DNA of 64,000 bases, from contig NC_083644.1 in assembly GCF_963576545.1 (NCBI RefSeq), forward strand, positions 24,255,893 through 24,319,892. The letters run 5' to 3'. Below, piece after piece: positions 26,989-38,991 of the stretch (positions are counted from its first letter, which is position 1; each line of letters opens with the position of its first letter). This stretch comes from Limanda limanda. Lineage: Eukaryota > Chordata > Actinopteri > Pleuronectiformes > Pleuronectidae. Both the position numbers and the translations under genes were made by a program. Under the pieces are notes generated by a model. It saw nothing but the letters and a program-made list of their open reading frames with translations. It was not told where the DNA came from and did not search any database.

Positions 26989-27194
26989 CTGTAAAGGGAA
27001 GAAAAAAAACGTCAAACAAAACTCGGAGCAGTGAATTCAATCTTAATCAAAGGAGGCAATGGGAACTCTTACAGACTTTTAGAGCCAGGACTAAAAGTAA
27101 AGAAACATCATTATGGATCACAATAAGATGGACTAGTGTCATATTGTCATTTTAAATACTGCCTCTAACAGTTAAACATTAATGGCATCACATA

Positions 27195-27528
27195 CTTCCA
27201 CCCAGGAGGTTACGTTTTCACCCCAAACAGATTTCCAGGAAACTCGATGGAAGAATGCAATATGAGTCAGGAAAGAACCCATTAAATTTCAAATGGGTTG
27301 TGAATCTAGGATGTTTTTCCAACTTTATTAAACATTGCGAGATGGGGCGTTTTTCTGAATTTTCACCATTTCCCAGGGAATAATTCATGGATCTTGGTGA
27401 AGAAAAAAAAACAATCAAGCACCTTTAGGGGACTGATATTCATGAGTGATTAGAATTTGGGGCAGCTTGACTTAAGGGGACTGTTGGCGTTAGCGACGGT
27501 ATGCACTCTACTATGTGCCATTCTAGGT
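27195..27528 (+). repeat. Common teleost dispersed repeat (CATTGCGAGATGGGGCG type)
   Basis: Recognisable phrases in order are GGAGGTTACGTTTTCACCCC, GATTTCCAGGAAACT, GAACCCATTAAAT, CATTGCGAGATGGGGCGTTT, GGGAATAATTCATGGATCTT, GGGACTGATATTCATGAGTG and TATGCACTCTACTATGTGCC. I know this series from a very abundant repeat of percomorph fish. It starts about 200 bases upstream of the first lpp coding exon. Confidence 0.75.
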
Positions 27529-27948
27529 TAGAATTTAAAATATGAAAAGGACAGCAAGCTGAGGGTAAAAACATTTATATTTCTTCAAAAACAAGAGCAC
27601 CAGTGATTTCACAAGTGAGACAAGAGAAGCCAGGAAGGTTCTGCGGAGTCCTTGAAACAGTGTAGTCCTGGGCTAGATTATAATTAACATCCATTGACCA
27701 AATGATTACTTTGATTATAATAAAACACATTTTCCAAAACATCACAACTGATCCAGAGACACAACTACATGCAGTTACCATATGGCGAATATAATGACAG
27801 AAACAGGAAGAAACCAGGTATGAGGCTAATTGCTTGGGTTGGGGTTGTTCAGTGCACTCGTATAACAATCATATAGGGAAAACAAAAACAAGTTTTTATT
27901 ACAGAATGTTGCTGTTAGTGTAATACAGTCACCTCTGCTGTGCGTGAC

Positions 27949-27967
27949 GGGGGGGGGGGGGGGGGGG
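27949..27967. repeat. G homopolymer, 19 bases
   Basis: Nineteen uninterrupted G's, capable of quadruplex formation on the plus strand. The minus-strand transcript would carry C's. Confidence 0.95.
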
Positions 27968-29481
27968 ACTGCCGCTCAAGCCACAGGAAAAATGTGTGAG
28001 AATCAACTCTACGTTTTTCTATGAACTATTGTGTGATACTGTTAAGGCAGCTGATAATGTTATTTTGTAAAAGAAAAACAAGGTTGTCTGACATGTGTTA
28101 ATGTGTCCAATTTAAAGTTAGTTGCAACTATGTCTAAGCCCTTTCCTTTACTTTGCTTACATCCTCGGTTGCAATGCTTACAACAACAAATCAAAAACAC
28201 GAACAAAAACAAGACGTGGGACACAAAAGAAAACAACACAGAACTTTGTAGCAGAAAAACTATTGAAAAATGTTGTAATGCTGATGTAACCATGAGTGAT
28301 TTGCAAGTGTTGATGTAGCTGTCCAAACTGAGATCAGATCAGAGTTCAGGAGCGACAGAACACTGATCTGCACGTCAAGTAGGAAGGTAAAGATATAATA
28401 CATATTATTTGTATACGCTGTTTTTCATTCTTCTTTTTGATTGGGAACTGAGTTCACAAGATGTATATAGTATATATATATAAGTTTTACTTTGAGACGT
28501 AGGTCTAACTGATAGCTGATCAATATAATGACTTGCCTTTAATTTATATGTCAACTTGTGTGTCCTTCATACAGTTACAGTGAAGAAAACACTGCTCGGA
28601 TGAAGTTGCTGTAGCTGAGGACACAAACATCCAGTATTTCACCATCTCATTCTGAAATCACTTGAAATATCTGAACTATTTATACGCCGCGCTCCCCATC
28701 CTTCTTTTTGTTTGTTTGTTGTGCTGCGTTCCTCACGCCGACTGATACAGGGTTTACATTCTTTCACCGAACCACTGCAGAAAAGCCCACGCACAATCAT
28801 CTTTTAATATCTGCTCAAATCCCAGCCCCTCCTGCCGTCTGAATGGTTCTCACTTTTGATATTTTCCATCGGCTCTTAATGCTGCGATTCAGACGACGCG
28901 CTGGTGTCTCACACCCACCTGTCCTTTGAGTGCGAACGCTTTTATTTCCCGACTCGCAAATGGCTAACAAAATAAAAGATGACTCGGAGAGAGGGAGGAG
29001 TGAAGAAGAACATTATCTTAGCATGAGTGAGTAGGACTCAATATGTCAATTTCAGTTTGTGGTTAGATTTTTTGATAATGTAAAATAATGTAATATTCAA
29101 ACAGTGGGATGTCACTTAAAAAAACACTGCCCGAAAGTGCACATTAAACCCACTTAAATCACTTTACCTGTTATTTCAAAGAAACCTACTCAGACCTCAG
29201 CATATAATTATTACAGTGATTGAGAGATTATGTATAAAACCTGGTTGGCGCTTTGTTCTGTGGTTTGTAAAGAGTAACAAGGACACGGTATGTGAAAAGA
29301 AATGTTCCAGTTGAGCTTTGAAATGCAACGTCTGACTGAGCACCACAATCGCCTGCATTGTCCTGAGCCAGAGGCAGAAATCTCAATGCTTCTCCAAACC
29401 CTGGCAACTATGAGCAACCGAGATCTTTAATACATTAAAAGATTAAGAAGAAAATCCAATGGTAAGTCCTTAACCAAATAT

Positions 29482-29640
29482 GCATCAATCAATCAAACAA
29501 ACTTCATTTATATAGCACCTTTGATGCTGGTGCGTGCATTTCAAAGTGCTTCACAAATTATTGACAATATGATAGTAAGACAGCAATAATAAGGAAAAAA
29601 ACAAGAACATAGAAAAGAAAAAACAATTAAACAACTAAAA
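29482..29640. repeat. Dispersed fish repeat (CATTTATATAGCACC type)
   Basis: The stretch has an ATCAATCAATCAAAC lead, then TTCATTTATATAGCACC, CAAAGTGCTTCACA and an A-rich tail. This series is common across fish genomes. Family assignment is not possible from this fragment alone. Confidence 0.65.
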
Positions 29641-32477
29641 ACAATCTTAGACTTATGTTGTTCCATCTCTAGATACTTTCAGTCTACATGAAAAAGCTGG
29701 ACACTGTAGTTTTTAGCAAATGTTACTCCAACAAAAGAAAATAGACCATTTGTCAAGCTATTTTCAGCAGGAGATTTATACAGGTTTGATTGTCTGATGA
29801 ATATTTTTGGTAGTAGGTCAGTGAATTAAGTCCAAATTAACGGTGAAGATGTGACCGTATTCATTATGATGATGTCAGGCAGTGCAACAGTGTGGCTTAT
29901 TGTGTGTTTTTACTATTAATTAAAAACTTATATTTTTGAACAATAATGGAGCAATGCAGACACAGAAAAACTAGATATCAGTTATTAAGTGAAGAGATAA
30001 AAACTATAAGTTGGATTGATTCATTGCTGGCTTTCTCTATTCCGAGATTTTTGTTGACAAATATCAAAATACAGAACATCAGGTGACAGTTGAGAGACTG
30101 CAAGAGAAAAGACAGAGGGAAAGAGCAGTGGAGGACATGACCAGTGACTGAATAGAACAGCGTCTCCATTTCTCTCCCAGGGCAAGAAGTCATGTACTGT
30201 CAACTATCAGATAAGATATATACTGTATAGCAACCGGATATTTCAATTGATGTTGACAATATGTCAGATCACAAAATGCCGCCATCACAGGACATATGCC
30301 AAAATCAAGAATCCAGTGTGGTCTGATCTCCAGGCCGACGGGAAGCTTCAGAGGATTTTTATCTACGACGCTTATGTTCAACTTCCACAGAGGAACTGAG
30401 GAGGCAGGCCGAATCAGCAGGTGTTTGTGTCGCCTTTTTTGTGTTCAGCATATTAATTAGTTGACTGTGATCAATATGGCTCAATGAGTCATGATGCAGT
30501 TTCACAGCAGAAAGGTCCCAGTGATGTTTTCTTTGGGCTCTAAAAGGCTCAATACAGCTCTATCTCAGCTCTACAGCCCACGTCATTTCAATCGATTTAT
30601 TTATAAAAAAAATTGATGGCCATACTTAAATACAGAACACCAACCTTTGTAATGTGATGCATAGAATGGCCTCCCTTTGGTGATGCATCTGATGTCAGAT
30701 GAAATTGATGATGATGCTACTAACAGCTGGTTTTCGCCAAACAATCTGCTCAAACAAATCCTCACCTTTGTTAGTCTCATGCCTGACAGTAATCCCACCC
30801 TCGTATCAAAATCAGCAGTGATCCCACACATAAAAACGGAGAGTTGGGTTGTATGTTATGTCTGTTGTTCCATCAAAAACCAGAGAGAAATTTCTTTAAG
30901 TGTCCTTCCAGGCATTTTTCAATATTTTGTGCCAAATCAACAATCTACTATGCAATTGCTCATCAAGACAGTTCTAGCAGCTCTGCAGCAGCAACAATGG
31001 TCACAAATTCTCCTTCAGATAAAGCTTTCAGCTTCGTAGCTATTAGCACAAAAATTGCCTGCATAACACTGTCTCTCAGAATGTGGTCTTGTAAAAGCTG
31101 CTTGTTACTAGGCAATCAATCTTTGCCAAAACCCCAAGTAATTCATTCACTTTTGCATGTTTTCAGCTGTGATGACACATGAGATTTGCCTTTGTCAGCA
31201 CTGGCCTGACTTTTACTTCTTATTTTACCCAACATAATTGTCCAGTTTCTCTTGAAAACATTCCAAATCTACGGGGAGATCACATGAGTCACATGAACGA
31301 CTTTCAGTTTCATCCTGCATGTCTCCAGACTGTGTGAGGACACCAGAGGGAACCATCACAAACACAATGCACATGCAGCACATACCAGATGCAAATTACC
31401 TTTTAGGTCGATGCGGTTTATTTAACTTCTGTCAACTGTTGCTACTAAATAAGATGATCATACATTTCCTTATTGGTCCACTGTATCTGCTCCGATGTGT
31501 TTGTGATAGAGAAATATACCTCTCTTAGAAAAACACACAAAAACTGTGGGGAACACTCGACAGGAAGACACAAACACACAAGAACACAGGACATGGTTAC
31601 AAGTGAGGAAGAAGGTATAGGTCAAAAGCACAGAGGACAGGCTGCATCCCTATCAAAGCTTGGTGGAAGGGGAGCCAATTGTGTTTGCCAGGGCAGTTAC
31701 AAGATGACTTGCAAAGCTGTGACACCGTGTTTAACAGTTTGCTTTATGGGGGCATGGCAGTCAGGCTGTCTTCTCACAGCTGTTCCGCTGCACTTTTACA
31801 GCTGTCATTGAGGAACTGCTGCAGGTGTTTCTGCTGCATTAATCTTTCATGCACACCAAGGAAACTATCAAACAAACCATCCAAAGAGGACCACAGAGAG
31901 TACTGAATCCTCAAATAAAATAGCAGGGTTCAGACATTTTTTTTCAGGGGGAGGGGGGCACGACACGATCTGTAGAGAATCTTCTTTGTGGCTGAGAACC
32001 TGAATCACATGTCGAAAAACATACACAAAACCGCAGAACTTGATCTGGCAGTGTTCCGGATCTGGGGCTTTTAAAATACTCTACTAGCATCTCTACATAG
32101 TTTGTCTTTTGTCTTCTCCATTACAAACAAGCACACAAATATCTATGGGGGAGCTGGCTGCTTTTAAAGGAGTGTTTTGTCTTTTTTTTTCACTCGAAAG
32201 CTTTGAGGTTACAGATGAGTGACTTAGCAGAAGTTAATCAAAAAACTAACAATGTAAACATAGTCAGTACATTACGTTCACGTGATGTAAAGGAAAAACT
32301 AATAAATATAGAAATGATTCATACCAAATATTCAACTACTGATGGTACATTGATAAAGAGATACTTGGCTGAAGTGGTTGTGGGGTGCGTGGTATGTTAG
32401 CATTTTCTGAGACTCTACCTAAATAAATTACTAACTTTACTGATTTTTTTGGTCACTTGGATGTGGCAGAAACAAGC

Positions 32478-32609
32478 TTTAGACCAATAAGTCCAACTTT
32501 GATAGCAATCTGCTGTATTACATTACACAACAGAGGGTAATTACATATTAAAATAAAAACTGTATTTTGCATCCGGTGTACTAAGGCTGAACAATAAAAC
32601 AATATTAAT
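32478..32609 (+). repeat. Inverted-pair repeat, plus copy
   Basis: From TTTAGACCAATAAGTCC to CAATAAAACAATATTAAT this stretch matches the reverse complement of 36148-36278 at roughly 90% identity. Similarity stops at both ends. Confidence 0.85.
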
Positions 32610-32811
32610 AATTATCGTAATGGAATTGTCAATACCAATATAGGAAAGGTTCACCCCACACTTACTTTTTTTTAATGCATTGTAAAAGTACAGTAAGCAG
32701 GTATATAGGAGGCATAGTAGATATACCTCAAATGTGCGTGTCAAGAGTTTGTTTCTCTGTCCTTAAAGAGGAGTTTACATTTATATTAAGTAATAATGGG
32801 ACATTAATATA

Positions 32812-32861
32812 TATAGATATATCTATATATATTTCCTATAGATATATCTATATATATTTCC
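32812..32861. repeat. Perfect 25-base tandem duplication containing a palindrome
   Basis: Two identical 25-base units (32812-32836 and 32837-32861) begin TATAGATATATCTATA and end ATTTCC. Each contains the palindrome ATAGATATATCTAT. Confidence 0.95.
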
Positions 32862-35800
32862 TAGATAAATCGATAGACTGAAATTTGTATCTCAATATAA
32901 GTTTTACCCATGTCATCCAGCTCAGCTATTTAGCACTATTTGTCAGTGTTGCCCATAATATTGCATGTTATCCTGCCAATCATAGAGTTGTTTAGGAAAA
33001 GGGAACTAAGATTTAAAGGGCAATTATGCTGCTTGTCCCCCACCTTGTGCTCCGTCCCATGAGTAGAGTTCAGTTAAAACCACACAGCCCCTGGTTCACT
33101 AGGCACCGATCAAAACATCACTTCAAAAAGACACTGCAGAGATGAAGACGGAGATACACTTTGGCTGGCAGATTTTCCATAGCAAACAGAGGGGTGGAAT
33201 GCGACTGGGATTAGCACTCACAGTTCGTGACGCAACGTGCGGAGGATCAGCCATGCGGATGAAACCGCTTTAAAAATTAAAGGTTCCCATCTGCAAGAGG
33301 TTGCTGCCGACTGCCCGGCATTGGACCTGCTCTGCTTCGGAGGGACGGTTGAATGGCTGAACAGGTTAATGCGACATTACACAAACAAGCGCTTGCTCCC
33401 CGCGTTCTACTGTTTGGAAACAGGGAAGAGCAAAGAGTTCAAGTGGTCATTATAGATCTCGAAATGTTTTGTACGAGAGGGTAAATATTTGAAAGAGCCG
33501 GAAGTCTGACACCATGCCCTGTGTTGACATATTAATAAAAGCAAAAAGCTGTTTTGGACCTCTTTCAAGTGTTAAAACATTTATAGTGAAAGCGTAATAG
33601 CAGTGTCAGGGCATCAGAGGACCGGGCAAGTCAAACATGATGTTCTGAAACGTAGCCACAGCAAACAGTACAAGATTATATTCACATCACCTCAGGAGCA
33701 AATCATGATTTTATTACTGCTAATGCTAAAAGTTAAGTGGCATTTATATTTAATTTCAGCAGGCTTTACTTTATTTTAAAAAATTACCCGAAATTACTCT
33801 TATGTGGATATTAATCATGGCAATTTATTTTAAAAAAATGCAATTAATTAAAAGGATTTGATATAGTAGATTTCCGAGAGCAGATATATTTAATATTGTT
33901 GCGCCCTCAGTGTCTACATGGTATTTTGGTGAATGTACCTCTGTAGATTTCCTGTAGATTTTTTTCATCACACTATGACCTAGAAAACACACACCCAGCA
34001 AATTTAGGATTTGACTGCGTGTAAATATGAGAAAGCAAGCGAGAATTTACTTCTTTATCCCTTTAAGACGGGAATTCACTGCGAATAAATATGAGACAGT
34101 AATTTGTTATTTTACTTATCCATATAAACATGTAGAGTATGGATTAAGTAAAGTAACACATCAGCGTGAGTCCCAAAACAGCGAGAGGTCTCGGTAAGTC
34201 CTCAGAGGGATAATTACTTCATAAATAAATAATAATTATGGGACATTTTCAAATATGATGTTTGCATGTGTTACATTGCTGTGAGGGGTTAGATATTATC
34301 TCTTTGATTAATTGATTGTGTCTCACATTAAGTCAGGCTTCAGTTGCAGCCTGCACCTTTCAATAAAACACTCCTGTCAGTCAAACCTGTGCAAAAGAAC
34401 AGTGAGGACAAAGATGAGCCAATGGCAGACTGCTGACTCTTCTTTGAAATACATCTTTAGCAGCTTAAGAGAAAAAATGCTGCAAAACACAGATTTACCA
34501 TTGGTTAAAAAAAGCTTCAGAATTCAAACATTCAGCGACAGAGATGAGGGATTTGTTTAGGGGTACAAACCTTTCTGTAATTATTGATTAATCAGCAAAA
34601 TATTTTAATAGTTAAAGGTAATAAAGCCTAATATCGTGACTGAGCACAAAGATGCTGCCAGGTTGATTTTTCCACTGACCTGGTTTATTTTATTCATCTA
34701 ATTGGTTTGATTAGCTTTGCAATTTTTTTTATGACTGAGTAAATTAATTCAACATGTTTCTCAGACCAGAAAGATACACAGCCATTACTTCTCTAACATC
34801 AAGTCTCTCTATATTTGTGAAATTTAAATAAAGGATAGTGGTTTTACTCAGCTGGTGATTTTGGGGGATTTCATTTCAGCATTTATAGGGAAATGATTAA
34901 ATCATGACTTATCAAATGTCTCTATTTTGTACTAATTATTCATTCGAAAATAACAAACAATAAATGTACCACTTACAATGTCTGCTGGAGCCCAAAATGG
35001 ATTACGAAAGGATTTCACATGGGGGCCGTATAATTTCTGTGGAGGTTCAGATTTGGTCTGGATAATTCAATCAGTGAAAAACAGAAGCAGTCACACAAAA
35101 GTTGAACCTTCAGTCACACAAAGGTCCGACTTAACTGTGTGAAAAAAAAAGGTCTTCCGAGGTCCCGATACATTACAGTGAAGGAATTTCACCTCTAATT
35201 CCAACAACAAGCTGTTTCAACACCTCAGTCTCACAGTCACCTGCTGTAAGTCAGTCCTTGTTACTGCACTGACCGCTTAACACAAACCCGCCGAGACAAG
35301 TGGGAGAAGAGAAGACAAGAGACAGCCAGGAGGCAAAATCACCTTTTTGTTTTGTCAAAGCAAGTGTGCTCAGAGCTCAGTGAAGAAGAGGGTCTCAATC
35401 ACAACTCATCCTGTCTACACCCAGGCAGGAAGCCGACAGGAGGCGGCCAATTTCAGTCTAACAGAGGCGAACAGGCAGAAGGTGCTCGCCGCAGAGGTGA
35501 GAAGAAACTTGTTGTGCATCAACTTACGGCAGCAGATACTACATCGGTATCAGCTGTGCAAAACTGCGTTCTTTGTTTCGTACCATCACAACCAAACTAC
35601 ATGAGACAATTTGATTAAAAATATGTTGTCACATGCTTCACTTTTCTTACGAGAGGAAGCCCTTTAAACTGTCACAGGGGAAAACTTTCAGATTGCTGAT
35701 TATTACTTTATCAAGGAGTAAACAAACTTTAGAAGATTTCTTACAGCTGCAGTCCACCTCTCTCAGAGTCCGTCTTTCAAACAGAGCAAGTGTGCCGTTT

Positions 35801-36147
35801 GTTAAAGGCCGGAAAATTTGAGATCACTTCTCCTGTGTGAAGCCTCTCATAATGAGGCTAATTACACAGATGGATATTATGGAGGTTAATCAAATGATAA
35901 ACGCAGCAAAAGCCAATTTGTTTCCCCCAATGGCTATTGTGAGGACCTAAACCAGTTGATAACCATTACAAATGAGATTTAGAGCTGTGACTACTACAAA
36001 GAGTTACACCCCCACACACCTGCACCCCACAGCAGCTCCCTGAGCAAAAACAGGAGGTGACAAACAGCCCATGGTACCAAGTGAGAGGAATACAAGGGGC
36101 TCCACTGTTTTTGTTAAACACAGACATCACGTGAAATGTATTTTTAC

Positions 36148-36278
36148 ATTAATATTGTTTTATTGCCTAGCATTAGTACACCGGATGCAAAATAAAACTT
36201 GTATTTTAAAATGTAATCACCTCTGTTGTGTAATGCAATACAGCAGATTGCTATCAAAGTGGGACTTATTGGTCTAAA
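36148..36278 (-). repeat. Inverted-pair repeat, minus copy
   Basis: The reverse complement of 32478-32609. The shared core includes TGCATCCGGTGTACTAA and GATAGCAATCTGCTGTATT. About 3.5 kb separates the pair, so a transcript across both could form a long stem. Confidence 0.85.
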
Positions 36279-37056
36279 TCTTCATCATGTGATATGACTA
36301 CTTAGATTCAGCAGGAGCTCCAGATATGTAGCCATTAAGAAACTGGAGGTGATCAAGGGGCCATTTTCAGATTTCTCTTTTTGCTTAACACAGGATTTGA
36401 AACTACTGACTGTATCTTTTCTGAACACATATGTTTGGAATGACCTGTTTGCTTGGCATGTGGTGAAGCTGGGTGCAGCTTTTTTTTCTGAAACTGTCAA
36501 AGTTAACCTATGATACACCGGATAGTTGTATTGCAATGATTCCATATTAATTGTTTTACATAAAATGAAAGAGAATTTGCTTATATAGAAGTTTAAAGTA
36601 TTTATTTTAGTATTTATTTTTGTATACACTGCATGTCGGCTATTTCAGAGGTCATGGGTCAGCATGTCTGCGTCTGTCTCAGTCCGATATGGTGAATATG
36701 GTAAACATTATAAAATTATCAAAATAAGCTGGCAGTGATTTTGACCCGCAGTTTAGCACAGACATTGATTGCTGCTGTTATTTATCATATGGCGTTGAAG
36801 AAGACGTGTTCAACATACCGCCCTGCATCCACTGACTGTGACAGAGTGCCCGTCGACTGTTTACTCAGGTCTTATGAACCGCATCAAGCAGTTTTTCTCA
36901 AATTACTTCAGTAACTCCTATATTTATTTCTAAGGCTTTCTTAGAGTAGCAACTCTTCCAAAAACTCAACCTCTCCTACACTTTTTTCAGTTCATCATTG
37001 GGTCTGCAGGGTTTCCCCCAGTGCTGTATAGGCCTGGCGGGCCGCCAGGCCTTACA

Positions 37057-37080
37057 CCCCCCCCCCCCCCCCCCCCCCCC
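37057..37080. repeat. C homopolymer, 24 bases
   Basis: Twenty-four C's near the left end of the hAT-like element. Assembly length here is unreliable because such tracts slip in sequencing. Confidence 0.95.
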
Positions 37081-37247
37081 GCCAGGCTAAGCGTCGCATG
37101 TTTTTTTTATTTAAAAAAAAAAAAAAAATCCGTCACTCGCGCACATCAACAACACTTCACTTCCTCATTGAGCCCCGATCACAGACATGGCCCCGATCCC
37201 CAAGCAACCATCCTATTGGTCCAAACAGTCACATGTCCCACCCAGAC

Positions 37248-37373
37248 GCCTTCACTGACCCTCGGACAACAGAATGCTCCTTTAACACAGTGTTTTACTG
37301 AACATACGTCGCCTTCACTGATCCTCAGACATCAGAACGCTCCTTCAACACAGTGTTTTACTGAACATAAGTC
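37248..37373 (+). repeat. 63-base tandem duplication inside the hAT-like element
   Basis: Two adjacent 63-base units (37248-37310 and 37311-37373), each starting GCCTTCACTGA and ending with ACTGAACATA-GTC type sequence, differ at only a few positions. Confidence 0.95.
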
Positions 37374-37726
37374 AAAACCGAACATAAACATAAACCTAGT
37401 CCGTTACACGATTAGGCTGCAGCTATTTGGTTTTATTTATTTAAAAATAGGGTACTTCTTATTTCATACATTTTCCACAAATATGAGGAGGACTCAAATA
37501 GCCCTACAAAGTTCTGTGTTTAATTTATTTCAAAGTAGGCCGACACTTGCCTGTGTATTTTGTTTGTTTGTTGTTTTGTTGCTTGTCTGTTTGAGTAGCT
37601 GGCTGAAAGCAAAGAAGTAGTACGCTTATCTTTTATTGGTAACCAAACTGTTACGGTTCATTGTTTCTGAAATAAGAGGCCTGACTGCTATGTTCACAGC
37701 AAACTTGAATTTTTTTTAATATTAAG

Positions 37727-37806
37727 TAGGGCTGCCACTAACGACTCTTTTTCTATCGATTAATCTGACGACTATTTTATCGATTAGTCGATTAATCTAA
37801 ACGATT
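37727..37806 (+). repeat. TAGGGCTGC...ATCGATTAATCG-type hAT motif block
   Basis: The block opens TAGGGCTGCCACTAACGA and continues with repeated CGATTAATC/CGATTAGTCG units. This is a signature of a hAT-family MITE common in vertebrates. A matching GCAGCCCTA occurs at 38171-38179, but no 8-base target duplication surrounds that pair, so nesting is uncertain. Confidence 0.55.
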
Positions 37807-38952
37807 AATTTTCCTCCGAAAAAATCAAATTGACCATTTCAATTCAGTTAATTTTATTTTGATAACAACAAACTGTATGTCACCATATAATGCAGCACAA
37901 AACAAAATGTAAACAAAGGCTCAAATATTAAAGTGCAAAACTCTAGGTTTAAACTAGCAACTCCAACGTGATAAAAATAAATAAAAAAGAGGGCTTATAA
38001 GTTAAGTCAGCAGTGCAACTCAAAAAGATATCAAAGTATCTATTTAACCCCTTATCAAAATAAAAAAGTTAGGTGTGCATATTAAACAAAGTGCAACATG
38101 TTTAGAGTATAAGAAACAATGGTGTCCAGCTCAAAATCCGACTCAACCCCCCCCCTGCGGGTGCCTTCTAGCAGCCCTACCACCAGGCTTAGCAAGTTTT
38201 CTGGGGGAAACCCTGAGTCTGTGATGTTTTTATCTGTGATAACAAGCTGAACATGTAACGTTTACACACCAAGCGGCACAGAGAACATCTTCATGGTCAA
38301 AACACTTGCTGAGAAAATCTGCTGTTTGAATATGCTCTCTACTCTCCCTTTGTGCTTAAAACTGTCATTGTTTATTTGCAGCGTTTCAGAATTACAGCCA
38401 AAACAAGGATTGTATTTCTGCATCACTTGGGCATAAAAACACCACTTATCCCACTAGATAACAGATATGTTTTTTAAAGTTAAAACTCAAAACTTCCTAA
38501 CAAGATTTGCATGACTTTTTTTGAACAGCTGTTGAGTAGTTTACTTGAGTTGTTGGCCTTTGCTCCCTAATGACAGCAGCACAACTTTTCTGTAAATACG
38601 TGAATCTGACTCTAATGCTGACTGACAGCTTGTATATTGGCTTGGGATATATCAAATAGAATTGGATGGCTTGCATGACTGGAGTATGTGCTCCTTGATA
38701 CTGCAAGTGGTAAGATGCAACGTCTCAGGAGTTTATCTTATCTGAGTCTCAGGGGGTTACTGACTGACAGCTGTAAATATATCACAACACAACCATAACC
38801 ATCTCCCACATACCTCTGTGGTAGAAAGCACATGCACTTAAAAATATATTTGCATCAACAATAAACAAAGGAAGGATCTGTATATTTCACATTTTTAGCA
38901 AATCCATAGCAGATGATAGAAGATGATCTGCGTTCACCTGATCGTATGGGGT

Positions 38953-38991
38953 AATGCCATCTGCCCCAAAGAAAAAGGGGCAGATGGCATT
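38953..38991. other. Perfect 15-bp hairpin with purine loop
   Basis: AATGCCATCTGCCCC and its exact reverse complement GGGGCAGATGGCATT flank a 9-base A-rich loop, AAAGAAAAA. The stem is too short for a normal microRNA precursor. Confidence 0.9.

Larger units (their letters stand above)
26989..37006 (-). other. lpp: lpp 5' intron or upstream region, part 1
   Basis: Non-coding DNA upstream of the first coding exon. The acceptor four bases before the ATG shows that the 5' UTR is split, so at least one untranslated exon lies at higher coordinates; I could not identify it. This stretch contains a common teleost repeat (27195-27528), a 19-base G tract, a shared fish repeat fragment at about 29482-29640, a 25-base tandem duplication at 32812-32861 and an inverted pair of 131-base repeats. 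Otherwise it appears unique, with no gene. Confidence 0.6.
37007..38215. mobile_element. hAT-like non-autonomous DNA transposon
   Basis: The ends are inverted repeats: CAGGGTTTCCCCCAG at 37007 and its reverse complement CTGGGGGAAACCCTG ending at 38215. Flanks TGGGTCTG (left) and TGAGTCTG (right) match at 7 of 8 bases if the final TG of the right terminus is counted in the duplication, which suits hAT insertion imperfectly. Inside lie a near-palindrome around GGCCTGGCGGGCCGCCAGGCC without the first or last base (37031-37050 region), 24 C's, an A tract, a 63-base tandem pair and a stretch of ATCGATTAATC-type motifs (37727-37806). No intact transposase frame is present. Confidence 0.75.

Noticed and set aside
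37021..37620. 199-codon plus-strand frame with a proline run
   Set aside because: The prolines come from a 24-base C tract inside a transposon; no domain follows.
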